Shown one piece after another: positions 26,551 through 35,739 of a DNA stretch of 64,000 nt (position 1 is its first letter; every line of letters begins with the position of its first letter). The position numbers and the translations under genes were made by a program. The notes under the pieces were generated by a model. That model saw only the letters and a program-made list of their open reading frames with translations, ran no database searches and had not been told where the DNA came from. Origin of the DNA: CAZMVY01 sp964617875 (GTDB lineage Bacteria > Planctomycetota > Phycisphaerae > UBA1845 > PWPN01); assembly GCA_964617875.1 (NCBI GenBank), contig CAZUAI010000018.1, forward strand, positions 1 to 64,000, read 5' to 3'.

Positions 26551-29013
26551 TCAACCGCCGAGCCCGTTGGCATTGTCGCAGGTCGGCTGCGGCGGCCCCT
26601 GGTTCGGGCCGTTGAAGCACGCCGAGAACACGCTGAAGTCCGTCAGGTCCACGTCGCCGTCCTTCTGCACGTCGAGGCAGCGGCAGAGGTTCGGATCGGC
26701 GTCCGCAGGCATCGGCCGATTGGGGCCGTTGAAGCACCCGGCGAACGCGCTGAAGTCGCTCAGATCCACGTCGCCGTCGCCGTCCGCGTCCTGCGGCGGG
26801 CGGTGACACGGCGGGACGAGAACGAGACTCTGGCCGAGGCAGGCCTCCTCCTCGCCCGGTGCGAAGGCCCCGCCGTTTGTCGCGGCGATCCAGTCGAACG
26901 AGATGTCGCCCGTGCCGGTGTCGCCCAGGATGCCGAACCCGAACCCCTCGGGGCTCTGGCCGATGCCGGCCGCGTTCGGGATCGTGAGCACGGGCGTTGG
27001 CTTCTCGTCCACGTAGATGTTGACCGTGCGGAGCGTTCCGTCCTCACGGCCGCAACTCATGCGGAACAGGTGATAGCCGGCGTCGCCGGGGACGGTGACC
27101 GTCACGTTGCGGTTGGACTCGGTCACGTCGCCGGACGGCCCGCCCCAGTGCAGGGCGGCCGAGGCGCCGAGGTCGTTGCTGATCCGCAGGTGCGCGCCGC
27201 TGGCGGATTCCGAGGCGACCTTCATGCGGGCGACGATCGTCGAGCCGACCTGGGCGTCGAGGTTCTCGACCGGGCTGGAGCGCCAGAACTCGCGGGCGCC
27301 GCTGGCCGGGTTCGTGTCGTTGATCCGCCATGCCTTGCCGTCGTAGGCGTCGGCGTCGTCCACGACGCTGCCCATCTTGCTCCCGGACTGGATCACGAAC
27401 GTGCGGCCCGGGCCGGCCGAGTCCGCGGCGTCGGGGTCCACGTCGCCGTTGTACAGGATCATCATGGGCGTAAAGACGCTCGCCGTCACCGTCCGCACCA
27501 GCATGAACGTCGGGTCGGACGGGTCGCAGTCCCGGATCAGGAGCAGGTCGCAGGACGTGTTGCCCGGCGGCAGCCCCGCCGTGTCGATCGTGACCATGAT
27601 GACGTCGCTGCCCCCCGGCGGGATCGGCCCGCCGCCCGCCCTGTCAAGCGTGAGCCACGGGCAATCGACGATCTTCTCGACGGTGTAGCTGATGTCCACC
27701 GCGCCGGTGTTGTACACCGTGACCGGGTGCTGCGTGGGCGATTGGCACGCCCCCACGATGATGCTGTCCGAGACGGCCCAGCGGCAATCCTCGACGGTGA
27801 GCTGGATCTCGCGGATCATCGCGGTCACCGTATCGCAGTCGTCCGTGACCTTGATGAAGGCGCTGTAGGTGCCGACCTCCATCCCCGTCGCATCGATGGC
27901 GGCCACGACCGTATCGCTGCCGTTGGGGCCGATCGTCGTGGTGGTCTTGTCGAGCGAGAGCCAGGTGTAGCCCGGCTCGGCCAGCGGCGTCCCGCCGGCA
28001 TCGACCTCCTGGATCGTGTAGACGTGCGAGACGCCGGCGTTGTTCGCGATTGTGTACGGGATCGTGCCCGGTGCGGCCGGCTGGCCGAGGATCGCGAAGC
28101 TCGTCCGCACCGCCGTCGGCGTGACGACCGAATCGCACGGCGGGGGCGGCGGCGGAACATCCGTGCCGACGTAGATCGCGTCGAGCGACATGCCGGACGC
28201 CCAGTCATAGGAGGCCGGAGGAATCGGGTAGCCTCTCGGCCCCAGGTAGCGAATCCCGTTCAGTGTCGTCGTGCCGCCGGACACCGTTTCGCGGAAGCTG
28301 AATGTCCCCAGGTTGGTGCCCGCGTAGATGAACTGGTACTGGTTCGTGGCGACGTCGGCATCCACGACGACCTCCTGCCACGCATTCCGCGCGGAGGGCA
28401 GGGTGTCCGTGCCGTCCCATTTGCCGACGACGACGTCGTTCGCCGCGGACGCCGCCTTGATCTTGATCGTCCCGTCCGCCAGGAACTGGAAGTGCACGGC
28501 CCGCTTGCCCCCGAAACTGGTCGCGCCGATGGTCATGGCGTTGTACACGTAAAAGTCCGCCGCCGTCTGATAGTACGGCGGGGCCGTCAGCGACGTGTCC
28601 ATTCGCACCTTGAAGGTGTAATAGACCCGGCCGGACTGCTCGGGAAAACGCCGTCCGATGTCGATGGTGTTCGAGGTGTTGTTATCCGCACGGTGTTGCT
28701 GGTAGTGCTGCACGCCCTGCGGCGCCGTGCCGTCGTTGATCGGAACGGTCAGCGGGTCCGTGGTGTATGGATTGCCAATGCCGCCTCCCTTGTAGCCGCC
28801 CCACTTGGCATCCGTCCAGCCATAATCGCTGTGGGTTTCGTACCGTACGTCATAACCGGCCGTGTACCCCTCCGATGTCTCGAAGCCGGTCCGGGCGATC
28901 GTTTGGGCGCGAGCGGCGCCGCCGGCCGTCAGGAGCACGGCCGTCGCCAGCAGGCCCATGCTCAAGACCATCGGGATCCTGACTGCCATCATTCTGCGGA
29001 TTCGGGCGGACAT
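26551..29013 (-). CDS. Secreted protein with BACON-like repeats and dockerin-like modules
   Basis: An 820-residue exported protein. The signal peptide ends at GGAARAQ. Residues about 40-260 form a concanavalin/LamG-like beta domain (FHFQFLADGTIKIKAA-type strands, YYTFKVRMD). Two BACON-like Ig domains follow (WLSLDKTTTTIGPNGSD and CPWLTLDRAGGGPIPPGGSD), then a second concanavalin-like region (REFWRSSPVENLDAQVGS) and two dockerin-like repeats (DGDGDVDLSDF, QKDGDVDLTDF). BACON domains are linked to carbohydrate or mucin binding in Bacteroidetes. AAGGAGG five bases before the ATG at 29013 fixes the start. It is the first gene of a run of three secreted proteins on the minus strand. Confidence 0.77.
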   Translation of the reverse strand: MSARIRRMMAVRIPMVLSMGLLATAVLLTAGGAARAQTIARTGFETSEGYTAGYDVRYETHSDYGWTDAKWGGYKGGGIGNPYTTDPLTVPINDGTAPQGVQHYQQHRADNNTSNTIDIGRRFPEQSGRVYYTFKVRMDTSLTAPPYYQTAADFYVYNAMTIGATSFGGKRAVHFQFLADGTIKIKAASAANDVVVGKWDGTDTLPSARNAWQEVVVDADVATNQYQFIYAGTNLGTFSFRETVSGGTTTLNGIRYLGPRGYPIPPASYDWASGMSLDAIYVGTDVPPPPPPCDSVVTPTAVRTSFAILGQPAAPGTIPYTIANNAGVSHVYTIQEVDAGGTPLAEPGYTWLSLDKTTTTIGPNGSDTVVAAIDATGMEVGTYSAFIKVTDDCDTVTAMIREIQLTVEDCRWAVSDSIIVGACQSPTQHPVTVYNTGAVDISYTVEKIVDCPWLTLDRAGGGPIPPGGSDVIMVTIDTAGLPPGNTSCDLLLIRDCDPSDPTFMLVRTVTASVFTPMMILYNGDVDPDAADSAGPGRTFVIQSGSKMGSVVDDADAYDGKAWRINDTNPASGAREFWRSSPVENLDAQVGSTIVARMKVASESASGAHLRISNDLGASAALHWGGPSGDVTESNRNVTVTVPGDAGYHLFRMSCGREDGTLRTVNIYVDEKPTPVLTIPNAAGIGQSPEGFGFGILGDTGTGDISFDWIAATNGGAFAPGEEEACLGQSLVLVPPCHRPPQDADGDGDVDLSDFSAFAGCFNGPNRPMPADADPNLCRCLDVQKDGDVDLTDFSVFSACFNGPNQGPPQPTCDNANGLGG

Positions 29014-29178
29014 ACGAGCCTCCTTCTGTGTCATGACGGAACTCCTGTCGGGATATGGGCCTGGTCCCCGTTCCGGACGCGTTTCGGGACGGGGCTTCTT
29101 ACGCAACCGTATCCTTGCCTCCTCCGGGTCATCCGATCCGCGCGACCGGTCGTCGCGCGGACCGGCGTCAAACGCCGA

Positions 29179-30276
29179 TCACGACGGCGCGCCCGTCGAT
29201 TGACGCTCCACCAGCGTGCCCTGCAGCATGAGCGTCATGACCTCGCTCTGCGGATCCGCGATCCGCTTCATGAGCAATCGCGCCGCCTGTTGCCCGATCC
29301 GGCGCTTCGGCTGTGCGTACGTCGTCAGCCACGCCGGACGGGACGGATTCACGTTCGTGTCGTCGAACCCGACCACGGAAACGTCGCCCGGGACGCGGAG
29401 ACCCAGTTCGCGGGCGACGATCGCCACCGTCTCCGCGATGTAGTCGTTCGCGCCGAACAGCGCGGTCGGCCGTTGCCCCGCCGGCATCGAGAGCAGCGCC
29501 TTGGCCGCCTGCCGGCCGGTGTCCACGCCCACCTGGTCGTTCATCTGCGCCCACGCCGGATCGACTCGCAGCCCGTGCTGCCGCATCGTCAGCCGGTAGC
29601 CCTGGAACCGCTCCTCGATCGTCGAGATGCCCGCCGGGCCCACGAAGCCGATCCGCTCGTGCCCGAGGCGGACCAGATGGCTCACCACCTCCCGCGCGCC
29701 GAGTTCGTGATCCACGCACACCAGGTCGGCCGGGGGGCTGCCGATGCGCCGATCGACGAGCACGATCGGAACCCGCCGTTCGAGGAGCGAGAGCAGCGGA
29801 CCGTGTTCGTCGCCCGGGTTCGAGGACGGCGCGACAATGAATCCATCGAGCTGCTTGCGGACGAGGCCCTCGATCCCCTGACGCTCGGCGCCCGACTCGA
29901 GGCCACCCATCTCGAAGACGGCGTGGTAGCCCCAATGGCTCAACTCGTCGCGGACTCCCTGCGCGATCTCGCTGTACAGCGGGCCGGCCGGCCAGTTGAA
30001 CCAGACTCCCACGAGCATCAGGCGCTGCGTGGGCATCGTCTGGTGATTCCCTTCGATCCGGAACGTGCCCCGCCCCTGCTGCCGCTCGATCAGGCCAGCA
30101 ACGGTTAACTCGGACAGCACCTGCCGAACCGTCGAGCGGCTGACCGAGAAATGCCGCACGAGTTCCGTTTCCGTCGGCAACTGCCCGCCGACGGGGATGC
30201 GGTGCTCCCGCATCTCGCTCAGCAGATGCTCCTTAAGCACTTGCGCCTTGGACGGCCGTTTCTTCGTCTGCTCCAT
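29179..30276 (-). CDS. GntR/LacI hybrid transcriptional regulator (AraR-type)
   Basis: A 365-residue repressor-like protein with a GntR winged-helix N-terminus (about 8-75: KEHLLSEMREHRIPVGGQLP, ETELVRHFSVSRSTVRQVL) and a LacI/GalR-type sugar-binding C-terminal domain (about 87-360: VDRRIGSPPADLVCVDH, RIGFVGPAGISTIEERFQGY, VVGFDDTNVNPSRPAWLTT). This is the architecture of AraR, which releases DNA on binding a sugar. It most likely controls the flanking secreted-protein genes; a candidate operator lies at 31533-31545. The ATG at 30276 starts the conserved region; GGAGG is only one base away from it, so spacing is unusual. Confidence 0.9.
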   Translation of the reverse strand: MEQTKKRPSKAQVLKEHLLSEMREHRIPVGGQLPTETELVRHFSVSRSTVRQVLSELTVAGLIERQQGRGTFRIEGNHQTMPTQRLMLVGVWFNWPAGPLYSEIAQGVRDELSHWGYHAVFEMGGLESGAERQGIEGLVRKQLDGFIVAPSSNPGDEHGPLLSLLERRVPIVLVDRRIGSPPADLVCVDHELGAREVVSHLVRLGHERIGFVGPAGISTIEERFQGYRLTMRQHGLRVDPAWAQMNDQVGVDTGRQAAKALLSMPAGQRPTALFGANDYIAETVAIVARELGLRVPGDVSVVGFDDTNVNPSRPAWLTTYAQPKRRIGQQAARLLMKRIADPQSEVMTLMLQGTLVERQSTGAPS

Positions 30277-30313
30277 GCCTCCAATATAACCGCTCGCTCG
30301 CGATCGCACAATA

Positions 30314-30342
30314 GGTATAAACAACTTTCTTAGATGTTTGAA
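30314..30342 (-). promoter_or_regulatory. Candidate promoter for the regulator
   Basis: The minus strand reads TTCAAA, 17 bases, TATACC, about 38 bases before the ATG at 30276, in an AT-rich pocket. Confidence 0.4.
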
Positions 30343-30442
30343 TCATTTACTCACGAATCCGCCGCCCATGCGGCCTGCCCGCGGCCATGGAAATGTAAAA
30401 CTATGTAAGTAAAGATGTTACGCCCGCACGTGGCCCCCGGAG

Positions 30443-31318
30443 CTATTGGGCGTCCCGGGCGGGCCGGGTCGCCGGTGCCAGGAGCGGGCCATACGCCGCC
30501 GGCTGGCGATGGTGCCGCCCATAGATCCCGCGGGATCGGACGGCCTCCAGTTCGGCGAGGTCGAACGTCGCCGCGAGGATCTGTTCGTCCCGGCCGCCCA
30601 ACTGCAGAACCGTGCCGTGCGGGTCCAGGATCATGCTGTGGCCTTTGAACTGCGGGCCGGCCCAGTTCGCCATCGCGATGCAGACCTCGTTTTCGTACGC
30701 GCGGACCCGGAGCTGGTCGCGGTGGATCGGGATGTCGCACGTGCAGCTCGTGGCCTGGGGCACGGCGATCACGTCGGCGCCGAGCACGGTCAGACACCGC
30801 GCGGCCTCCGGCACTTCGCGGTCGAAGCAGATCATGATGCCCAGGTTGAACGACACATCGCGCACCCTGCACGGCCAGACGGTGAAGCGATCGCCGTTCG
30901 TCCAGCCCATGTGCTGCTCGTACTTGTTGATGTGAACCTTGTGATACGTGCCCAGAATATCGCCTTTCGGGCCGAGCAGCGCGGCGGTATTGAAGTACGC
31001 ATCGGTGCGGCTTTCGTGAAGGCCCCAGACAATGTAAACGCCGAGTTCGCCGGCGAGTTTCGCGAAATGGTTCGTCGAGGGCCCGGGGACCGGCTCCGCC
31101 AGAAAGCGGTGTTCCTCAAGCGTCATGCCGCCCGTCGCGGGCGACGTGTAGCCGGTCGAGGTGCATTCGGGCAGGATGACGAGGTCCGCCTTGTGCTCGC
31201 GGACGGCCTCGCGAACAAGCCGCGTCGCGCGTTCGAGGTTCTTCGCCGGCTCGCCGGTGGCGGGGAGCATCTGGACGGCGGCCACGCGGAGAGGTATCGG
31301 GCTTGTCGTCGTAGTCAT
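30443..31318 (-). CDS. Nitrilase-superfamily carbon-nitrogen hydrolase
   Basis: A 291-residue amidohydrolase of the nitrilase superfamily, which cleaves non-peptide C-N bonds in amides, N-carbamoyl compounds or nitriles. The Glu-Lys-Cys triad is visible in VILPECTST, TYHKVHINK and IMICFDREV, and VPQATSCTCDIP and RAYENEVCIAMAN complete the core. Two in-frame ATGs (31327 and 31318) exist; the second has GAGG three bases upstream and is used here. The substrate cannot be determined. It sits upstream of the AraR-type regulator on the same strand with 166 bases between them, and may be part of the same regulon. Confidence 0.9.
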   Translation of the reverse strand: MTTTTSPIPLRVAAVQMLPATGEPAKNLERATRLVREAVREHKADLVILPECTSTGYTSPATGGMTLEEHRFLAEPVPGPSTNHFAKLAGELGVYIVWGLHESRTDAYFNTAALLGPKGDILGTYHKVHINKYEQHMGWTNGDRFTVWPCRVRDVSFNLGIMICFDREVPEAARCLTVLGADVIAVPQATSCTCDIPIHRDQLRVRAYENEVCIAMANWAGPQFKGHSMILDPHGTVLQLGGRDEQILAATFDLAELEAVRSRGIYGRHHRQPAAYGPLLAPATRPARDAQ

Positions 31319-31505
31319 GCGCCTCATTATGACGGGCGGTCATCGGTCACGGCAAACGGCCCTTCGCCGGGCGGGGCGGATGGGGCTCCAGCGGCCCTTT
31401 TTACGGCCCCGTCCGCAACCGAAAGGCGACTTATCGATCTAAATACTTACTGCAACGTGAGTTATATTTATCTCCGGCCGCGACACGAAGATCCCGGATA
31501 GGGGA

Positions 31506-31534
31506 TTGAAAGTTGTCTGATGTTGTGGTAACCT
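31506..31534 (+). promoter_or_regulatory. Candidate promoter of the PEP-CTERM gene
   Basis: TTGAAA, 17 bases, TAACCT within the 400-base interval 31319-31718. The leader to the ATG at 31719 would be about 180 bases. The rest of the interval is AT-richer around 31430-31470 and shows no gene. Confidence 0.4.
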
Positions 31535-31545
31535 GTACGTACGAG
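31533..31545. promoter_or_regulatory. Candidate AraR-like operator
   Basis: CTGTACGTACGAG resembles the known AraR operator core TTGTACGTACAA and overlaps the end of the -10 box. The window also encodes an AraR-type regulator 1.3 kb away. GTACGTAC also occurs at 14457 and inside a gene at 18101, so chance is not excluded. Confidence 0.35.
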
Positions 31546-31718
31546 TTGTTGGCGGGAACTCGTCCGCCGGCGGAACAGGGCGTGCCGGCAATGGATGGCG
31601 GAAAAGCGATCATCTTGGAAGGGCCGTCTTCCCGCGGACGGTCGCGTCTTTCCCGGCCATCCGATCGCGCGTGTAAGCCCACGGCGGCAACGGGTTCGCA
31701 TCCAACGGAGGTGAAAAC

Positions 31719-32420
31719 ATGAAACTGGCAAAGCTGCGGATCGGCGTGGTTCTTGCGGGTATTGTTCTGGTGTCGTTTGCCGTCGGTGAACGATCGGCAC
31801 TGGGGGCCAAGATCGTTCCGAATGACGACACGTACCTTGATCAGACGGCCGCGACCACGGTCAGGGACTACCCCGGCGTCAGCCAGACGGGCGGAATCCT
31901 GATGAAGGGACAGACGAGCAACCAGCGAATCGGCATCATTGAGTTCACGCTGCCCAACATTGAGGTCACCTCGGCCACGTTCAACATGCTCCACATTCGG
32001 AGCTGGGCGGCGGGGACCAGTTGGCTCCTTCGGGTTTATGGGAAGGTGGCCAGCTTCGATGAGAACACGATTACGTGGGCCAACTCGCCCGGCGTCGGCG
32101 ACACGACAGGCCTGACGCCGCTCGCGCCCGACCTGACGATGGTCGGCGGCAACAGCGGCCAGGACGTGGTGCCCCCGCAATGGCGAACCGTGGACATCAC
32201 CACATTCTTCAACACATACAAGGGACAGACGATCACCCTCGTGCTGAAGAATCCGGACAATAACACCAGCAAGGGCGGTACGATCGAAGACCGCGAGGGC
32301 GCGCGAACGGGCAACCCGGCGAACGGTCCGTATATCGACTACACGCCGGTGCCGGAACCGATGAGCCTGCTGTTGCTGGCGGGCGGCCTTGGCCTGTCGC
32401 TGCGCAGGCGGCGGGCGTAA
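31719..32420 (+). CDS. PEP-CTERM protein with DNRLRE-like domain
   Basis: A 233-residue exported protein. The signal peptide (MKLAKLRIGVVLAGIVLVSF) is followed by a beta-rich DNRLRE-type domain (NDDTYLDQTAATTV, IGIIEFTLPNIEVTSATFNM, DENTITWANSP), a fold found in carbohydrate-associated secreted proteins. The C-terminus is a textbook PEP-CTERM tag: VPEPMSLLLLAGGLGLSLRR, then basic residues. Such tags are cut by exosortase and usually accompany exopolysaccharide production. GGAGGTG six bases ahead of the ATG fixes the start, and a stem-loop with T-run follows the gene. Confidence 0.88.
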   Translation: MKLAKLRIGVVLAGIVLVSFAVGERSALGAKIVPNDDTYLDQTAATTVRDYPGVSQTGGILMKGQTSNQRIGIIEFTLPNIEVTSATFNMLHIRSWAAGTSWLLRVYGKVASFDENTITWANSPGVGDTTGLTPLAPDLTMVGGNSGQDVVPPQWRTVDITTFFNTYKGQTITLVLKNPDNNTSKGGTIEDREGARTGNPANGPYIDYTPVPEPMSLLLLAGGLGLSLRRRRA

Positions 32421-32513
32421 GGGCGGCGGGCCTGCGCCGTGGTCGCTGCCGGACGTGACGACAGGCGATCGTCGTTCGCGGCGCATCCCGGCATTTCGGA
32501 GAATCGATGGCGG

Positions 32514-32545
32514 GCCCCTTCGCGACGCCGCGAGGGGGCTCTTTT
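32514..32545 (+). terminator. Rho-independent terminator after the PEP-CTERM gene
   Basis: Arms GCCCCTTCGCG and CGCGAGGGGGC (one mismatch) around a short ACGC loop, followed by CTTTT, about 95 bases past the stop codon. Confidence 0.65.
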
Positions 32546-32658
32546 GTTGCGCCCGCGTCCTTCCCAAGGCGCCCCGCCGCGGGGCCGATCGCGCCGATCG
32601 GCAGATATCGAACGGATCGCGCGTCGCCTGCGGGCCGGCCGGGAGCCGTACGACACGC

Positions 32659-34743
32659 TCACGGCGACGGGCACGCCACAGGGCGGTTCGGCCCGTTGAA
32701 ACACGCCTGGAACGCGCTGAAGTCCGTCAGATCAACGTCCGCGTCCTGGTCGTGGTCGGCCGACACGCACCCCGCGAGGGTCGGCAGGTTCGGCCCGCTG
32801 AAGCACACCTGGATGATGCTGAAGTCGTTGAGATCCACGTCGTTGTCGGCGTCAAAATCGCCGAAGCTGGAGACCGTGACGGCCACGTCGTCGAATGCCG
32901 ACAACTCCCCGTCATCGGCGGTCAGGCGGAGGACGTAAGCTCCGGCGGCGGAGAACGCGGCCGTCGTGTCCACGGCCGCGGGATTGCCGAACACCACGTT
33001 GCCCGGGCCGCTGACCTTGCTCCAGGTCGTTGTGACCGCGCCCGGCGGAACCGGCAGCCCGTCATCCGTCACCGTCGCGTCGAGGACCGCAGGCTTCGGT
33101 CGCATGACGACGATGTCGCTGCCGGCGTTTACGATCGGCGCCTGGTTCGGCGGCGGTCCGGCGTTCGAAACGAGGATCGACACGTCGCTCGTCACGCCCG
33201 AGTTGATGACCCGCGGCGCGCCGCCGGCGACGCTGCCGAGGAATGCCGTTGCGCCCGTGTTGATGTCCAGTCGCGTGACGGCGAACGTGCCGGCGTCGCC
33301 CGTCAGGTCGAGCGTGACGCTGCCGCCGCCCTGGAGGAAGATCGCGTAGGCTCCGCCGAACTTGCCGCACTGGCGGGTCGTGCCGGGGCTGTTGATCCTG
33401 TTTGACGCGGGGCTGAAGGCGGCCATGTTCACGCCCCGGAAGAAGTCCGCGAAGTAGCTCATCCGCAGCGCGCCCGGGTCCGTGTCCACGGTGTTGATGT
33501 TGAAGTCCGGGTAGTGCGCCCGCATCAGGCTGCCCATCGTCGGGAAGGCCATCGCCGCGACGAAGTTGCGGTGCGTGTTGCGGATGCCGAGGACGTAATC
33601 GTTGTCATACGTGGCCGGCTCGTACCAGTACTCCTCGAACCAGACGGGCTTGCCGTACTGGCGGTACGAGAGGGCGCTCTGGTACTGGGTTTCGGTGCGG
33701 CTGATCTGCACCTCGATGTAGTCGATGTTCGGGTTGTTCGCGCTGCTCGTGTCGATGCTCGTGCTGTGGCTGCCGATCGGATGGTCGTACGGGTCTTCGT
33801 CCTTCACGAGCTGGGCCTTGCGCGCCACCTCCGCCTGCCACGTGCCCCACGAGGGATTCCGCTCGTTCACCTCGCCGTACAGGCCCCAGCGGACGTTGTA
33901 TGCGGCGTAACGCGCCACGCAGTACCGGAACCAGCGGTCGTCGCGGGCCTGCGTGCCCATCTTGCTCCACCAGTTGCTGTTGTCCGGGAACCCGCCGATC
34001 GTCAGCCCCATCATGATCCCGCGGTCGTTCGCGTACTGGACCATCTGGTCCAGCCGCCGGAAATAGGCCATGTCCGGCGCGTCCGTCTGCGGGTTCTTGC
34101 CGGGGAACGCCTCGGGAACGCCCGACCGCGAGTAGATCGCCAGCCAGATGCAGCCCAGAAACGTGTTGAACTTCTGCGCCTGCCGCGCGCTCATCCACGC
34201 CTGCCATTCGCCGGTCGTCAACTCCTCCGAAAACGACCACTGCGTGTCGCCCACCGGCAGAAACAGCGAACCGTCGCTCAGCTTCCAGCAGTAGCCGTCG
34301 CGCTGCAGAAAGCCGCGATAGAGCGCGTTCGCCTCCACCTCCGCCGGCGTGGGCGCAACGGCCGTGACGGTTCCCGTGATCCCGTTCAGGCCCGAATCCG
34401 CGGACGTCGTCTGGTACGACCAGTTGCCCGTGGCGGTCGCCGCAAAGCGGATCCGCCAGACGTTGCCGCCGTCCCAGAAGCCCTTCGCCGTCACGACCTT
34501 TCCCGCGGCGGCGCCGGAGGTTCCCGTGAACGTCGCGGTGACGGCCGGGCCGTTGGCGTACGGCAGCGAACCCGGCGAGGCCGCCCCGAGGGCCAGTTCG
34601 AACACGCGATAGGTCGTGACGCTGCCGGGCGGCGGATCGAGCAGTCCCACGGCGGCGCGCGTCTCGGCGATCGCGGCCAGACCGACCACCAGCGCGGCCA
34701 GCGCCGCGCCCCGACGTGGAAGACGAACCCGGAAATAGCTCAT
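32659..34743 (-). CDS. Secreted DUF5060/DUF4038-like glycoside hydrolase with dockerin-like modules
   Basis: A 694-residue exported protein. The signal peptide ends near ETRAA. A DUF5060-type beta domain (about 40-110: TTYRVFELALGAASPG, KGFWDGGNVWRIRFAAT) precedes a TIM-barrel of the apiosidase-like DUF4038 type (PVGDTQWSFSEELTTGEW, FNTFLGCIWLAIYS, WGLYGEVNERNPSWG with the likely acid/base Glu near 288, and PVWFEEYWYEP with a second Glu). A PKD/Ig-like domain (NAGSDIVVMRPKPAVLDATV) and two dockerin-like repeats (CFSGPN, CFNGPN) end it. AAGGA six bases upstream supports the ATG at 34743. The substrate is probably a plant- or algal-type polysaccharide; this is inferred from fold only. Confidence 0.8.
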   Translation of the reverse strand: MSYFRVRLPRRGAALAALVVGLAAIAETRAAVGLLDPPPGSVTTYRVFELALGAASPGSLPYANGPAVTATFTGTSGAAAGKVVTAKGFWDGGNVWRIRFAATATGNWSYQTTSADSGLNGITGTVTAVAPTPAEVEANALYRGFLQRDGYCWKLSDGSLFLPVGDTQWSFSEELTTGEWQAWMSARQAQKFNTFLGCIWLAIYSRSGVPEAFPGKNPQTDAPDMAYFRRLDQMVQYANDRGIMMGLTIGGFPDNSNWWSKMGTQARDDRWFRYCVARYAAYNVRWGLYGEVNERNPSWGTWQAEVARKAQLVKDEDPYDHPIGSHSTSIDTSSANNPNIDYIEVQISRTETQYQSALSYRQYGKPVWFEEYWYEPATYDNDYVLGIRNTHRNFVAAMAFPTMGSLMRAHYPDFNINTVDTDPGALRMSYFADFFRGVNMAAFSPASNRINSPGTTRQCGKFGGAYAIFLQGGGSVTLDLTGDAGTFAVTRLDINTGATAFLGSVAGGAPRVINSGVTSDVSILVSNAGPPPNQAPIVNAGSDIVVMRPKPAVLDATVTDDGLPVPPGAVTTTWSKVSGPGNVVFGNPAAVDTTAAFSAAGAYVLRLTADDGELSAFDDVAVTVSSFGDFDADNDVDLNDFSIIQVCFSGPNLPTLAGCVSADHDQDADVDLTDFSAFQACFNGPNRPVACPSP

Positions 34744-34779
34744 GCGAAGTCCTTCCCCCCAATGGGTGATTGTCACGTA

Positions 34780-35739
34780 CTAACGACGCTTGGTGTCGTC
34801 GCGATTCTGCATCTCCCAGACCTTGTCGAACACCTTCGGGTCGCTGCCCCGGACGCACGCCACGTGGCCGTCGCCGAAGAGGATGTTCATTCCTCTCGTT
34901 CCGTGATTGTCCCACGGGTCCGGCACGTTGTTCCGGCTGGCGTCCACGGTCTTGGGAGCGCCAGTGATGTTGCCCGATTCGTCCGCGTCGTGCATGAGAA
35001 TGGATCGGGCGGGCGTGGGATAAAGATCGCGCAGCGTCTTCATCACGTACTCGTCGTTGTCGGGGGGCGCGTAATAGGGTGCCTTGCCGGGGCACCAGCT
35101 GATCTGGGTCCTCTTGTTCGTACCGTCTCGCAGCTTCCAGCGGTACCACAGGTTGTATTCGTAGCTGGTGCCGTACCCGCCGCTCGATGTCTTCTGCGCC
35201 AACTGGTCGAAATCGTTCCGCTTCTCCGTGCCCGTGTAGATCAGCCATTCGCCCGTCGGCAGCTTGAGGGCTTTGGTTGGCGCGCGCAGTTTGTGCGTGG
35301 TCGCCGGGCAGGTGAAGCTCGCCGTGTTTTTCGCATACTTGCGGCCCCAGTTGCCTGGCGATGTGCTTACGCCGCCCATGTAAAGCACGAGCAGGTTGTC
35401 GTCCATCTGCGGCGAGCCGGTGTTCGAGGAACCGATATACGGCGTCGGCGGGTAGTACGGATCGAAATCCATGGCGTACTGCTGCAGCGCCAGGCCCAGG
35501 TCGTGGAGGTTGCCCATGCACGCGGCCAGCCTCGCCTGATCGCGCGCGTTCTTCAGCGATGGGAGCAGAACCGAGATCAGCAGCGCGATGATCGCAATGA
35601 CAACCAGCAACTCGATCAGCGTGAAGCCGGCGCGGCAGACTCGCAACCGCCCCCGCGATACGGACCGAGGTCGGTGTTCGGAGGCGCTCTGCATCGTCCG
35701 AAGGAGCATCGAGATCCCGACTGGATGGACACGGTTCAT
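34780..35739 (-). CDS. Prepilin-type protein with H-X-DG motif (pseudopilin-like)
   Basis: A 319-residue protein with the type IV prepilin cleavage/methylation motif GFTLIELLVVIAIIALLISV (about residues 38-57) and the helix that follows. The exported globular part ends with HGTRGMNILFGDGH, close to the H-X9-DG motif (here ten residues between His and Asp-Gly) that defines a large planctomycete/Lentisphaerae family of pseudopilin-like proteins found next to glycosidase genes. It is probably processed by prepilin peptidase and sits in the inner membrane or periplasm. The start at 35739 has GAGG eight bases upstream; later ATGs are possible. It lies 36 bases upstream of the DUF5060 glycosidase, probably one operon. 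Confidence 0.87.
   Translation of the reverse strand: MNRVHPVGISMLLRTMQSASEHRPRSVSRGRLRVCRAGFTLIELLVVIAIIALLISVLLPSLKNARDQARLAACMGNLHDLGLALQQYAMDFDPYYPPTPYIGSSNTGSPQMDDNLLVLYMGGVSTSPGNWGRKYAKNTASFTCPATTHKLRAPTKALKLPTGEWLIYTGTEKRNDFDQLAQKTSSGGYGTSYEYNLWYRWKLRDGTNKRTQISWCPGKAPYYAPPDNDEYVMKTLRDLYPTPARSILMHDADESGNITGAPKTVDASRNNVPDPWDNHGTRGMNILFGDGHVACVRGSDPKVFDKVWEMQNRDDTKRR

Noticed and set aside
21640..26790. CRISPR or tandem DNA repeats suggested by recurring GGTTGGGGCCGTTGAA
   Set aside because: The repeats are codons for the CFNGPN protein motif at gene ends, with irregular spacing and no spacer structure.
26494..30108. 1204-codon plus-strand frame across two secreted-protein genes and the regulator
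   Set aside because: Opposite three well-supported genes with ribosome sites; composition is the antisense of theirs, with no recognisable motif.
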